55,831 nucleotides of DNA, from the NCBI GenBank assembly GCA_020431915.1, contig JAGQHJ010000007.1:1-55831 (forward strand). Reading direction: 5' to 3'. A program made the position numbers and the translations under genes. Position 1 is the stretch's first letter. Each line of letters starts with the position of its first letter. The notes under the pieces were generated by a model that was given only the letters and a program-made list of their open reading frames with translations, was not told the DNA's origin and did no database searches. Of this stretch, positions 17,155 through 25,242 are shown piece by piece. Origin of the DNA: Cyanobacteria bacterium HKST-UBA04. Lineage in GTDB: Bacteria > Cyanobacteriota > Vampirovibrionia > Vampirovibrionales > JAGQHJ01.

Positions 17155-18521
17155 AGCGGGTTGCTAGCGTTCAGCTGTCCTGTGGTCGACATGATAGACA
17201 CAGCCTTTATTGTAACAGGAACAACGGTGTTGGGCACAGCCGATACCGGATGGTCCGTATCAGGCCCGGTCAATTGCACCGGGATAAAGTGGGGGCTAAG
17301 GCCTTTCGTGCCGCACTGTTCGACCAGCACCGGCACGGTCTGGCCCATAAAGCGGCGCCGGTAAGCCAGGCTTTTTTCCTGAGCCAGCTCAATAAGAACC
17401 TGGCTGCGCCGTTTCTTGTCGGCCTCGTTTACCTGGCCGTCAAACCCGGCGGCAGCCGTCTGGCGACGGGCCGAATAGCTGAACGTATGCAGATAACTGA
17501 TGGGCATGGCCGACAGATGCGCGTGGGTGGTTTCAAACCGGCGATCGGTCTCGCCGGGGAAGCCCACAATGATGTCCATGCCAATAGCGATGTCGGGAAG
17601 CGCCTCGTTAAGGCGATTACAGAGCTCAACCACATCGGCCTCGCGATGGCGCCGGGCCATGCGCTTTAGCACGTCGTCTTGCATGCTTTGCACCGACAGG
17701 TGCACAAAGGGGCACACCTTGTCCGTCGAGGCCAGCACGGCCAGCAACCCGTCGGTGACCTCCCAGGGATCGAGCGAGGAAAGCCGAATGCGAAAATCGC
17801 CGGGAATCGCCACCAGCACCTGTAACAGGGCTGCCAGGTCCGTGCCGTCATCGGGTTCCTGGTACTGGCCAATGTTAATACCCGTCAGCACCACCTCCTT
17901 GAACCCGGCCTCAAGCAGCTGCTTGAACTGGCTCAGCAGGGTAGCGGCCGGCACACTACGGCTTAACCCGCGTGCCTGCGGAATAATACAATAGCTACAT
18001 TTGTAATCACACCCGTCCTGAATTTTGAGGCTGGCCCGGGTACGGTTCAGGGCCGACGTGGTGCCGCCGAGCATAATCCGGCTCTTGTCCATCTCGCTGT
18101 GGTGGATCAGCGGGGCATCGGCCGGATCCACCGGTTGCTCGGTGGTAATGCGAAACACGTCCTGCTTGAAGTTGTTGCCAATGACGTAGTTCACCCCGTC
18201 CAGGGCCGCCACCTGCTGGGGCGCCACCTGGGCATAGCAGCCGGTAACCGCCACACGGGCATTCGGGTTATGGCGCTTGGCCTTTCGAATGATACGCCGC
18301 GATTCGCTGTCCCCACCATGGGTAACGGTGCAGGTGTTAATCACCACCAAACCGGCATCGTGAGCCATAAAGTCGTTCACCTGCCAGCCATGCCGACGAA
18401 ACTCATCGGCCAGTGCCGATGCTTCGAGCTGGTTGGCCCGGCAGCCGAGCGCATAGAACGCCACGGTTTTGTCACCGGGGGCGATTTTGGATTGGTCAGG
18501 CGCTTGGCAGGTCGTTTCCAT
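17151..18521 (-). CDS. mtaB: tRNA t6A37 methylthiotransferase MtaB
   Basis: 456 residues. MtaB converts t6A at position 37 of ANN-decoding tRNAs to ms2t6A with two 4Fe-4S clusters. The N-terminal UPF0004 domain has ALGCRANQLE, VVINTCTVT and VTGCYAQV, giving three cluster cysteines. The radical SAM core carries GCDYKCSYC, then IGMDIIVGFPGETD. A short TRAM-like C-terminus follows (GQTVPVLVEQCG to VTIKAVS). It lacks the pattern of MiaB or RimO. It heads the overlapping mtaB-metG-tatD cluster; an 84-bp gap upstream should hold the promoter. Confidence 0.93.
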   Translation of the reverse strand: METTCQAPDQSKIAPGDKTVAFYALGCRANQLEASALADEFRRHGWQVNDFMAHDAGLVVINTCTVTHGGDSESRRIIRKAKRHNPNARVAVTGCYAQVAPQQVAALDGVNYVIGNNFKQDVFRITTEQPVDPADAPLIHHSEMDKSRIMLGGTTSALNRTRASLKIQDGCDYKCSYCIIPQARGLSRSVPAATLLSQFKQLLEAGFKEVVLTGINIGQYQEPDDGTDLAALLQVLVAIPGDFRIRLSSLDPWEVTDGLLAVLASTDKVCPFVHLSVQSMQDDVLKRMARRHREADVVELCNRLNEALPDIAIGMDIIVGFPGETDRRFETTHAHLSAMPISYLHTFSYSARRQTAAAGFDGQVNEADKKRRSQVLIELAQEKSLAYRRRFMGQTVPVLVEQCGTKGLSPHFIPVQLTGPDTDHPVSAVPNTVVPVTIKAVSIMSTTGQLNASNPL

Positions 18522-18604
18522 AGGCCAAAGTGTACATCACTTGGGCATTTGAGTCTAAAGTTGACCTTTTTTACCCCGTTAGGTGCCTCTGGCTGAGGCC
18601 AACC

Positions 18605-18856
18605 TTAGCCAATCAAGTTGTCGTCAATGTCGATTTCCGAGGCCTTCATGACCAGCGACTGGTAAATAACCGTATCGGACGACGTGCCGCTGCCACCAAT
18701 AATGGCACTACCGCCACCCATCCCCAGGTAGTCATCGGCCTGTTGGCGGGCATCCTCAAGCAGGCGCTTGGCCAGGTCGGCAATTTCCAAAACCAGGGCA
18801 TACTTGTTGTCGACTTTTTCGTTTAAATCCGAAGCAATTTGCGTGATGTTGAACAT
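18605..18856 (-). CDS. rpoZ: RNA polymerase omega-like subunit
   Basis: 83 residues from the ATG at 18856 (AAGGA 13 bases upstream; a GTG at 18868 is possible). The N-terminal half (ITQIASDLNEKVDNKYALVL, then EIADLAKRLLEDA) matches the omega fold, where a conserved N/S-x-Y-x-x-x-x-x-A-x-x-A-R motif packs against beta'. A Gly/Ser-rich loop follows, and the end (QSLVMKASEIDIDD) parallels the omega segment that precedes the acidic C-terminus. Omega is short and diverged in most phyla, so this is a moderate call. It is separated from the GGDEF gene by 109 bp on the same strand. Confidence 0.6.
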   Translation of the reverse strand: MFNITQIASDLNEKVDNKYALVLEIADLAKRLLEDARQQADDYLGMGGGSAIIGGSGTSSDTVIYQSLVMKASEIDIDDNLIG

Positions 18857-18965
18857 GGTGGGGGGCACATCCTTTGACTCAGGACACCGTCATAAAAGTA
18901 ATTAAACTGAAGCATTACTGTAGCGTCTCCCGTTGCCCGTTGCAACCCTGGCGACGAATTTGGCC

Positions 18966-20252
18966 TCAGCGTCTCGACAGCAGCTTGTCTTTCTCGGCAT
19001 ACCGGCGGGCAACCAGCATTTGCTTGCCATGCTTGAGGGTCGGCAGCAACTGGCTAAGCTGCGGCACGGTCTCGGGCCAGTTAACCGCATGGCACAAACA
19101 CTGGGCCGGAGGCATATGAGGCCGGCCCCCATAATCGTACAGCTCAAAGGCCACCTCAATTTGGCGCCCCAGGTTTTGGGCCAGGGCCAGGCTGGTATGG
19201 GGCAGTATGATACCCAATTCATCGCCGCCCAACCGGGCCAGAACCGCTTCGGGCTGATCGGCCAGCACCTCATCGACGCACTGCGCCATGCCCTGCAAGG
19301 CCAAATCGCCCTGAACAACGCCATAGGAAAGGTTATAGCCCATCAGATCATTAAAATTGACACGCAACAGGCTTAAGGGGGTGGTTTGGTCGGTGGCATG
19401 CTGCTGGCAGCGGGCCAGTTGGGTATAAAAACCGGTAAAATTGTACAGGCCCGTCAACGGATCGCGAAGCGCCTGCTGGGCCAAGCGCTCTTCGAGCAGC
19501 ATGTTCCAGACCAGCTGGGCCAGTTGATCGCGCATGGCATAGATATAGGACAGCTTGGCCTGGGTCATGGTGTCCAGCTCGCCAAACCCCACACTAATCG
19601 TAGCAATAGGGTGCCCGTTGGCCATCAGCGGAATGGTAAACAGGGGGCAGTTGACGGCATCCACCGACTCGGCCAGCGCATGCCGGACCAGAGTGTTATC
19701 AAAGAACCAGTCGCCTAAAGAAGCCATCTGCTGGGTAAACGTGGTGTCCTGGCGATGCAGCGTTTGCACCAGGTGGTTGTCCGTATCGGCCAGGGCAATG
19801 GCCACCCCGTGCAGCGGTACGGTATGGTTGTCCACCGTCAGGAACCGCGGCTCGATTTGAGGGGTGCCCTGCCCCAAGCGCTGGTGCTGGGCCTGCTGAC
19901 TGGGAAGCACCGAGCTGCTGACGGTGCTGAATATCATTACCTTTGGCTCTGAGCCACTGCGAACCCGCCGCACAATAAACGTCCAGACATCTTCAAGACT
20001 TTTTGCCTTGACCAGCAAGGTTTTCATACTTTCATCGGCACCAACCACGGCCGGCATGGCCCCCTTGGCCGGATTAAACGGGGTGTCGCCACCCTTGGGG
20101 CGCACCCGCAAATCGGCCGTCAGGGCCCCGAAGCATTTGCCCCACATGCCTCGAAGAAAATCGCGCACCGCCGACGGCGGTTGGGCAGGGTTGACAACCT
20201 GCAGCGCTGGCGTGGCCGCCAGGCGATCGGCTTCGTCAAATTCAACATCCAT
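18966..20252 (-). CDS. GAF-like and GGDEF domain protein (GGDEL variant)
   Basis: 428 residues. The C-terminal GGDEF domain starts with DPLTGLYNFTGF and has its active-site loop as RLGGDELGIIL, so the signature is GGDEL. The metal and catalytic Asp/Glu are kept and only the last residue deviates. Residues about 85-265 look like a sensor domain of GAF type (FTIPLMANGHPIATISVGFG at its end). The N-terminal 80 residues are unrecognised. No EAL domain. It could make cyclic di-GMP or act as a degenerate receptor. Repeats rich in GGTTCTCT lie directly upstream of its start. Confidence 0.82.
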   Translation of the reverse strand: MDVEFDEADRLAATPALQVVNPAQPPSAVRDFLRGMWGKCFGALTADLRVRPKGGDTPFNPAKGAMPAVVGADESMKTLLVKAKSLEDVWTFIVRRVRSGSEPKVMIFSTVSSSVLPSQQAQHQRLGQGTPQIEPRFLTVDNHTVPLHGVAIALADTDNHLVQTLHRQDTTFTQQMASLGDWFFDNTLVRHALAESVDAVNCPLFTIPLMANGHPIATISVGFGELDTMTQAKLSYIYAMRDQLAQLVWNMLLEERLAQQALRDPLTGLYNFTGFYTQLARCQQHATDQTTPLSLLRVNFNDLMGYNLSYGVVQGDLALQGMAQCVDEVLADQPEAVLARLGGDELGIILPHTSLALAQNLGRQIEVAFELYDYGGRPHMPPAQCLCHAVNWPETVPQLSQLLPTLKHGKQMLVARRYAEKDKLLSRR

Positions 20253-20278
20253 CCTCTCGGCCCTCTCTGTGCGCTATG

Positions 20279-20330
20279 GGTTCTCTACCAGTTCTCTGCC
20301 GGTTTTTTACCAATTTTTTACCGGTTCTCT
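20279..20330. repeat. GGTTCTCT / GGTTTTTTACC repeats upstream of the GGDEF gene
   Basis: GGTTCTCT at 20279-20286, AGTTCTCT at 20290-20297 and GGTTCTCT at 20323-20330 flank two copies of a TTTTTTACC run. They lie 27-78 bp before the start of the minus-strand GGDEF gene, where promoter and operator elements are expected. Confidence 0.5.
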
Positions 20331-20468
20331 ATCGCGTGTTATCCATCCGCTAGTCTAGCATAAGGGGGCCCCAACCACATATGCCCCCCAAACGCATGCG
20401 CCCCCCACCACCATGCCACACGGACACCCGACATCGGGATTCGTGTTAGCAGGCAATCGTTATTTAAG

Positions 20469-20549
20469 TGGGCATGAGAGGACTTGAACCTCCACGAGTT
20501 GCCTCACTGGTACCTAAAACCAGCGCGTCTACCATTCCGCCACATGCCC
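20469..20549 (-). tRNA. tRNA-Leu, anticodon TAG
   Basis: The acceptor arms GGGCATG (minus 5' end, 20549-20543) and CATGCCC (20476-20470) pair perfectly, with A as discriminator. The anticodon arm CTGGT-TTTAGGT-ACCAG gives anticodon TAG for CUA leucine codons. A long variable arm typical of Leu follows, and a T-loop TTCAAGT lies between GGAGG and CCTCT. About 81 nt; the 3' CCA is not encoded. It stands alone, divergent from the phosphorylase-like gene. Confidence 0.96.
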
Positions 20550-20622
20550 GTGGAAGGGTTATTGTACCAAAGACCAGCAAGGCCCTGGCATCACTGTGGA
20601 TAAAACCAATACGGATTGACCA

Positions 20623-20651
20623 TTGCAGATCGCCATGCTTCGGCATACACT
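20623..20651 (+). promoter_or_regulatory. Predicted promoter of the GT35 gene
   Basis: TTGCAG at 20623-20628 and TACACT at 20646-20651 with a 17-bp spacer, about 160 bp before the start at 20810. It is the only reasonable sigma-70-like pair in the 260-bp region between tRNA-Leu and this gene. Confidence 0.4.
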
Positions 20652-20809
20652 GTGCTAACGGTAAACGTTAAAACGCTGTGCCAGTGCATTTACCGGAGCA
20701 ATAACGCCCCTGTTGAATTGCAACAGCCCGTGGTTTACCCTGCTGCTTGTTGTCCGCCACGGCAACCCAGCCCCATAGCCCTACTTACCAAGAGAAACGA
20801 CCTATTCTG

Positions 20810-22438
20810 ATGAGTAAAGAGAGCCTAAAACGTATGACTTTACCCAAAACTGCCTACTTCAGTATGGAAATTGCCATTGATGCCAGTCTGCATACCTACG
20901 CCGGCGGCCTTGGCTTTTTGGCAGGCAGCCATATGCTCAGTGCCGGCCAGCTTAACTTCCCGATGGTCGGTGTCACCGTGTTATGGACCAACGGCTACGG
21001 CGAACAAACCATCGGCCAGGACGGCAACATTGCCCTGACCTACCAGGACCGTCAGTACGACTGCCTGGTCGACACCGGTATTGAGGTAGAGGTAAAGATC
21101 TTCGGCGAACCGGTGAAGGTACGCGCCAAGAAACTCGAAAAATGCACGTTTGGCTCGGTGCCCATTTACTACCTGACCACCGACTTTGACAGCAACAAGC
21201 CGGAACACCGCAAGCTAACCAAGATTCTTTACGACGGGGACGAACGGACCCGTGTCAGCCAGGAAGTGATTCTGGGCCGGGCCGGCCTGAAGGTACTGGA
21301 AGCCGCCCACGAAAATATCGATGTGTTCCACATCAACGAAGGCCATGCCCTGCCGGCCCTCTTTGCCCTGCTTGAAAAATTCGGTGGCAACCTCAGCGAA
21401 GTCCGTAAGCGGGCCGTGTTTACCACCCATACACCCGTAGCCAGCGGCAACGAAACCCATCCTGTCGAACTGCTGGCCGAGGCCGGTTTCTTTGGCAACA
21501 TGTGCCAAGACGAAGCCGCCAGCCTGGGGGGCACCAACTTCTCGCTAACCGTGGCCGCCCTGCGCATGTGTCGCAAGGCCAACGCCGTAAGCCAACTGCA
21601 CGGCCATGTAACGGAAGGCATGTGGGAATGGGTCGAGCACCGCTGCCCCATCGTTCCCATTACCAACTCCGTTAACCTGCACTACTGGCAGGATGAACGG
21701 ATCAACTCCTACAAAACCGACGAAGAGCTGTTGTCGGTTAAGAAAACCATGAAGCGCGAACTGTTCAAGCAGGTTAAACAGCAAGCCGGCAAAACCTACG
21801 ACGAAGACGTGCTGACCATTGTCTGGGCCCGCCGCTTTACGCCGTACAAACGGGCCATGTTGCTGTTCCATGACTATGACCGCATGGCCAAGCTGCTCAA
21901 GGACAAGAAAGTTCAACTGATTTATGCCGGCAAGTTCCACCCGCTCGACACCGGTGGCCAGGCCATGTTTAACCAGGCCTTGGCGTATGCCGAGGAATTC
22001 GACAACGTGTCGGTCCTGCTTAACTACGACCTGGCCTTGAGTGGCCTGCTGAAACGGGGCGCCGACGTCTGGCTGAACACCCCGCGCCGCCCGCTCGAAG
22101 CATCGGGCACCAGCGGCATGTCGGCCAACATGAACGGCGCCATCCATTGCTCCACCTTTGACGGCTGGGCCGTGGAAGGCACCTTCGACGGCATCAACGG
22201 CTTTATCATCAACGAGCACGTGGACCTGAGCAACCTCTCGCACGAAGACCAGGACAACCTGGACCACGAAGCCATGATGGACCTGATTGAAAACCGCATT
22301 ATTCCGATGTACTACAACGACAAAAGCCAGTGGGCCGACGTGATGCGCAACGCCATCAACACGGCAGAAGCCTACTTCACCTCGGAGCGGATGGTCATCG
22401 AGTACTACAACCAGCTCTATAAACCCATCTCGCTTTAA
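20810..22438 (+). CDS. GT35 alpha-glucan phosphorylase-like protein lacking the PLP lysine
   Basis: 542 residues, the short bacterial type of glucan phosphorylase. Start at 20810; an ATG at 20834 is the alternative. Family parts are YFSMEIAIDASLHTYAGGLG, GHALPALF preceded by HINE, FTTHTPVASGNETH, ARRFTPYKRAMLLF (phosphate site), QLIYAGKFHP and ADVWLNTPRRPLEASGTSGM. The next residues should be K-A with the Lys holding PLP, but this protein has S-A (Ser438, codon TCG). Without PLP, phosphorolysis is not expected, so it may be a transferase, a regulator, or use another mechanism. Cytoplasmic. Confidence 0.85.
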   Translation: MSKESLKRMTLPKTAYFSMEIAIDASLHTYAGGLGFLAGSHMLSAGQLNFPMVGVTVLWTNGYGEQTIGQDGNIALTYQDRQYDCLVDTGIEVEVKIFGEPVKVRAKKLEKCTFGSVPIYYLTTDFDSNKPEHRKLTKILYDGDERTRVSQEVILGRAGLKVLEAAHENIDVFHINEGHALPALFALLEKFGGNLSEVRKRAVFTTHTPVASGNETHPVELLAEAGFFGNMCQDEAASLGGTNFSLTVAALRMCRKANAVSQLHGHVTEGMWEWVEHRCPIVPITNSVNLHYWQDERINSYKTDEELLSVKKTMKRELFKQVKQQAGKTYDEDVLTIVWARRFTPYKRAMLLFHDYDRMAKLLKDKKVQLIYAGKFHPLDTGGQAMFNQALAYAEEFDNVSVLLNYDLALSGLLKRGADVWLNTPRRPLEASGTSGMSANMNGAIHCSTFDGWAVEGTFDGINGFIINEHVDLSNLSHEDQDNLDHEAMMDLIENRIIPMYYNDKSQWADVMRNAINTAEAYFTSERMVIEYYNQLYKPISL

Positions 22439-22513
22439 GCTTCAAGCTTCTCCTGCTTTTGTTCTACTGCCGCTGGCAAAGGGGATCCGGCACGGCACTA
22501 GCACAAAACCCTA

Positions 22514-22532
22514 ATTGATTGTTTTTATATAG
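22514..22532 (+). promoter_or_regulatory. AT-rich element upstream of the Tyr/Ser/Gly-rich protein gene
   Basis: ATTGATTGTTTTTATATAG lies 188 bp before the start at 22720 in otherwise GC-rich DNA. It resembles the elements at 34801 and 36011 (ATTGATTGTTTATATAA and ATTGTTTATATAA), which lie at similar distances from other unknown genes. Probably a promoter or protein-binding site. Confidence 0.45.
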
Positions 22533-22719
22533 TTGTGTGTGAATAATTTTACCAATGCGTGCGTGCGCACCATGGGTTTCTCGTCTGTATGTGTGTGTGG
22601 CCAAGGTGGTCTATCGACCCCCGAATGCCTGTGCTGAAAGGCAGCATACGTGCTTTAGTACGACGCCCTGGGGCAAGCGCGCGGATGTGTCGTTCATTCG
22701 TAATCTGGAGGAACAACCG

Positions 22720-23100
22720 GTGTCAAACTTCCCGAACGTGTCGATGTCGATACCGTTTAATGCCACCCAAATCAACTACGGGGGCTACAACAACCAGGTC
22801 ATCAAGTACCAAGGCAACTCGCCGTACATCAACATCCCCATGTCGTCGTACAGCAGTTCCTACAGCAGCCCGCAGCAGTATAGCGGCCCGCAACAATACA
22901 GCAGCGGCAAGTACGGCTACAACGCCGACGGCCAGACATGGGGCAACAACCCGTATTTCGGCATGCCCCAGGGGTATCCTTCCACAGGCAGCAGCTACAA
23001 CAGCGGCGGCTATGGTGGCGATACCACGCAACTCAAGCTGGTGCTCATCCAGGCCATTATGGCGTTAATTGGCAAGTTAAAAGGCGGCTACGGCTACTAA
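22720..23100 (+). CDS. Tyr/Ser/Gly/Gln-rich low-complexity protein with C-terminal hydrophobic helix
   Basis: 126 residues from the GTG at 22720, which has GGAGG eight bases upstream, the best ribosome binding site in this region. It begins VSNFPNVSMSIPFNATQ. The middle is prion-like: many YSS, PQQYSG and YGYN units without charge. The end (TTQLKLVLIQAIMALIG, then KLKGGYGY) is a hydrophobic helix with a basic, Tyr-terminated tail. The protein with EGT repeats (31569) ends in a similar way (LKIVL, a hydrophobic stretch, and a final Tyr). It may be a structural, surface or phase-separating protein; no signal peptide is seen. Function unknown. Confidence 0.65.
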   Translation: MSNFPNVSMSIPFNATQINYGGYNNQVIKYQGNSPYINIPMSSYSSSYSSPQQYSGPQQYSSGKYGYNADGQTWGNNPYFGMPQGYPSTGSSYNSGGYGGDTTQLKLVLIQAIMALIGKLKGGYGY

Positions 23101-23117
23101 ACAGCCAAAGCCCCTTT

Positions 23118-23147
23118 CCCCTAACCCCGGCTTAACCAGGTTAGGGG
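23118..23147 (+). terminator. Hairpin after the low-complexity gene
   Basis: CCCCTAACC (23118-23126) and GGTTAGGGG (23139-23147) form a 9-bp perfect stem with a 12-nt loop, 17 bp after the stop at 23100. No U-run follows, so termination strength is uncertain. Confidence 0.4.
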
Positions 23148-23256
23148 GTTGCCAAACGGATCGCGCACTTGGTGTTGCGGTACCGTAACGCTTGCTGCCC
23201 GGCAGGCTGGGCAGACGGCTACCTTTGTGATATAACACAACAAACGTGATTTCCCG

Positions 23257-23280
23257 CTTTCTCACTTTCTCACTTTCTCA
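23257..23280. repeat. Three exact 8-bp tandem repeats
   Basis: CTTTCTCA occurs three times in direct succession, about 235-260 bp before the guaB start. A pyrimidine-rich run such as this could slip during replication or act in the leader RNA. Confidence 0.7.
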
Positions 23281-23319
23281 AGGGGTGGATGCGTCCGTTC
23301 CGGGTACGCGAGACGTGAT

Positions 23320-23335
23320 ACCGTTTATAAACGGT
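23320..23335. promoter_or_regulatory. 16-bp perfect palindrome upstream of guaB
   Basis: ACCGTTTATAAACGGT is fully self-complementary and sits 180 bp before the guaB start. It is immediately followed by three 10-bp direct repeats. A purine-responsive operator is possible by position, but the sequence does not match the E. coli PurR or Bacillus PurBox consensus I know. Confidence 0.5.
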
Positions 23336-23340
23336 TCAGT

Positions 23341-23370
23341 CGTCACCAAACGTCACCGAACATCACCGAA
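23341..23370. repeat. Three 10-bp direct repeats
   Basis: CGTCACCAAA, CGTCACCGAA and CATCACCGAA are contiguous and spaced by one helical turn. They lie 5 bp after the palindrome and 145 bp before the guaB start, the layout of a cooperative binding array. Confidence 0.65.
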
Positions 23371-23514
23371 CGGCCCCCACAAATTCCCAACCAATTCACA
23401 AAGGTTTGTTTGCCCCCAACGATGGTACATGATCACCAAGGTCGTGGCGCCGCAACCGGTGTCACCACGCAGTCCCCTCATGAATCGCGCCCGTCCCGTC
23501 CGGCTTCGGCAGGC

Positions 23515-25029
23515 ATGACGGCAACCGGCGCCGACTACAGCATGGACGGGTTGTCCGGCGAGGCCATGTTCAGCAGCGGGGCCGGCTACACCTATGACGA
23601 CTTTATCCTGCTGCCGGGGCACATTGATTTTTCGGCCGCCGACGTGGACCTGAGCACCCGCCTGACACGGCACATTACCCTGCAACGGCCCATTACCAGC
23701 TCGCCCATGGACACGGTTACCGAGTCACGCATGGCCATTTACATGGCACTGCTCGGCGGGATCGGCTTTATTCATTACAACAACAGCATTGAGGAGCAGG
23801 CCAAAGAGGTTCGCACCGTCAAGCGCTTCAAGAACGGGTTTATTACCGACCCGATTGTACTGAGCCCCGAACACCGCCTCAGCGACATTGATGCCATTAA
23901 GAAAACCCTCGGCTACAGCGGTATCCCTATTACCGAAGACGGCAGCATGGGGTCGCGACTTTTAGGCATTGTCACCAATCGCGACATCGACTTCGTGACC
24001 GACCGCAACACGCCCCTGCGCGACGTGATGACCACCGACCTGGTAACGGCCGACCAAAGCGCCTCGCTCGACGAAGCCAACCAGATCCTTAAATCCAGCA
24101 AAAAGGGCAAACTGCCCCTGGTCGATAAAAATTTCCACCTGGTCGCCCTTATCTCGCGCACCGACCTGCTCAAAAACCGCGACTACCCGCTGGCGTCCAA
24201 GGCCAACAACAAGAGCCTGCTGGCCGGTGCCGCCGTCTCTACCCGGCCCCAGGACAAGGACCGGATTGACGCCCTGGTCAAAGAGGGGCTGGACGTGGTA
24301 ATTATCGATTCCTCGCAAGGCGACTCGGTTTACCAAATCGATCTGATCCGCCACATCAAGCACCACTACCCGGAACTCAACGTGATTGCCGGCAACGTGG
24401 TAACAACCGCCCAGGCCAAGCACCTGATTGAGGCCGGGGCAGATGCCCTGCGTGTCGGGATGGGAGCCGGCTCAATTTGCACCACCCAGATGGTAATGGC
24501 CGTTGGCCGGCCACAGGCCACGGCGGTTTACCGAACGGCTGCGCTGGCCCGCGAATACGGTATTCCCATTATTGCCGACGGCGGCATTTCCACCATTGGC
24601 CATATTACCAAGGCCATGGCCCTGGGCGCCTCTACCGTGATGATGGGGGGCATGCTGGCCGGTACCGAGGAAACCCCCGGCGAGTACTATTACCGCGACG
24701 GCGTTCGCCTGAAGAAATACCGGGGCATGGGCTCCTTGCAGGCCATGCGCGAAGGCAGCGCCCACCGCTACCTGAACGAAAACGACCAGCCCCGCCTCGT
24801 GGCCCAAGGGGTAACCGGCTCGGTGGTCGACAAGGGATCGTTGACCAACTACCTGCCCTACCTGTATCAGGGTATCTGCCAGGGCTTCCAGGACATCGGC
24901 GTGCAATCCATCCCGGATCTCCACCGTGCCCTGTATGCCGGGCAAACCCGCTTTGAGCGCCGGACGCCGGCAGCCCAAAAAGAGGGTGGGGTGCATAACC
25001 TGCACGCCTACCAAATGGAAATGCTTTGA
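23515..25029 (+). CDS. guaB: IMP dehydrogenase, eukaryotic-type sequence
   Basis: 504 residues from the ATG at 23515; upstream in-frame starts would add a low-complexity stretch. It converts IMP to XMP with NAD, the committed step to GMP. Landmarks are [25 protein letters not shown], two CBS domains (about residues 95-220, with KKGKLPLVD and NRDYPLASK), [11 protein letters not shown] with the catalytic Cys322, [17 protein letters not shown] and PGEYYYRDG, then LKKYRGMGS. The N-terminal [25 protein letters not shown] and the end [11 protein letters not shown] match human and fungal IMPDH far better than the usual bacterial GuaB. No guaA is adjacent. Confidence 0.95.
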   Translation: MTATGADYSMDGLSGEAMFSSGAGYTYDDFILLPGHIDFSAADVDLSTRLTRHITLQRPITSSPMDTVTESRMAIYMALLGGIGFIHYNNSIEEQAKEVRTVKRFKNGFITDPIVLSPEHRLSDIDAIKKTLGYSGIPITEDGSMGSRLLGIVTNRDIDFVTDRNTPLRDVMTTDLVTADQSASLDEANQILKSSKKGKLPLVDKNFHLVALISRTDLLKNRDYPLASKANNKSLLAGAAVSTRPQDKDRIDALVKEGLDVVIIDSSQGDSVYQIDLIRHIKHHYPELNVIAGNVVTTAQAKHLIEAGADALRVGMGAGSICTTQMVMAVGRPQATAVYRTAALAREYGIPIIADGGISTIGHITKAMALGASTVMMGGMLAGTEETPGEYYYRDGVRLKKYRGMGSLQAMREGSAHRYLNENDQPRLVAQGVTGSVVDKGSLTNYLPYLYQGICQGFQDIGVQSIPDLHRALYAGQTRFERRTPAAQKEGGVHNLHAYQMEML

Positions 25030-25242
25030 TCCCTGATCAAAGGGACACAGCCAACAGCGCTTGCGCAGGAGGGGGGCCGAGCCTTACAATCAAAGGCACT
25101 TTGTCGTGCACGGCACGTCTTTGTGTAAGGTAACCGCATTACCTGGCAAATTAACCTAACGCATTGACCCCTCACGAACCCACGCAAACACACAGACCCT
25201 GTATACCCTTGTACTTGTTGGAGATGAAAGGCGGCTTGACTG

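Larger units (their letters stand above)
23101..23514. other. Repeat-rich leader upstream of guaB
   Basis: This 414-bp stretch has no gene but is unusually structured. It contains a 9-bp hairpin (23118-23147), an extended -10-like box TGATATAAC (23228-23236), three tandem CTTTCTCA units (23257-23280), a 16-bp palindrome (23320-23335) and three 10-bp direct repeats (23341-23370). The last three elements lie between the putative promoter and the guaB start. Confidence 0.6.

Noticed and set aside
15517..17364. Plus-strand frame of 615 codons antisense to metG
   Set aside because: Long but entirely antisense to methionyl-tRNA synthetase; composition rich in Val/Gly/His as expected for a complement.
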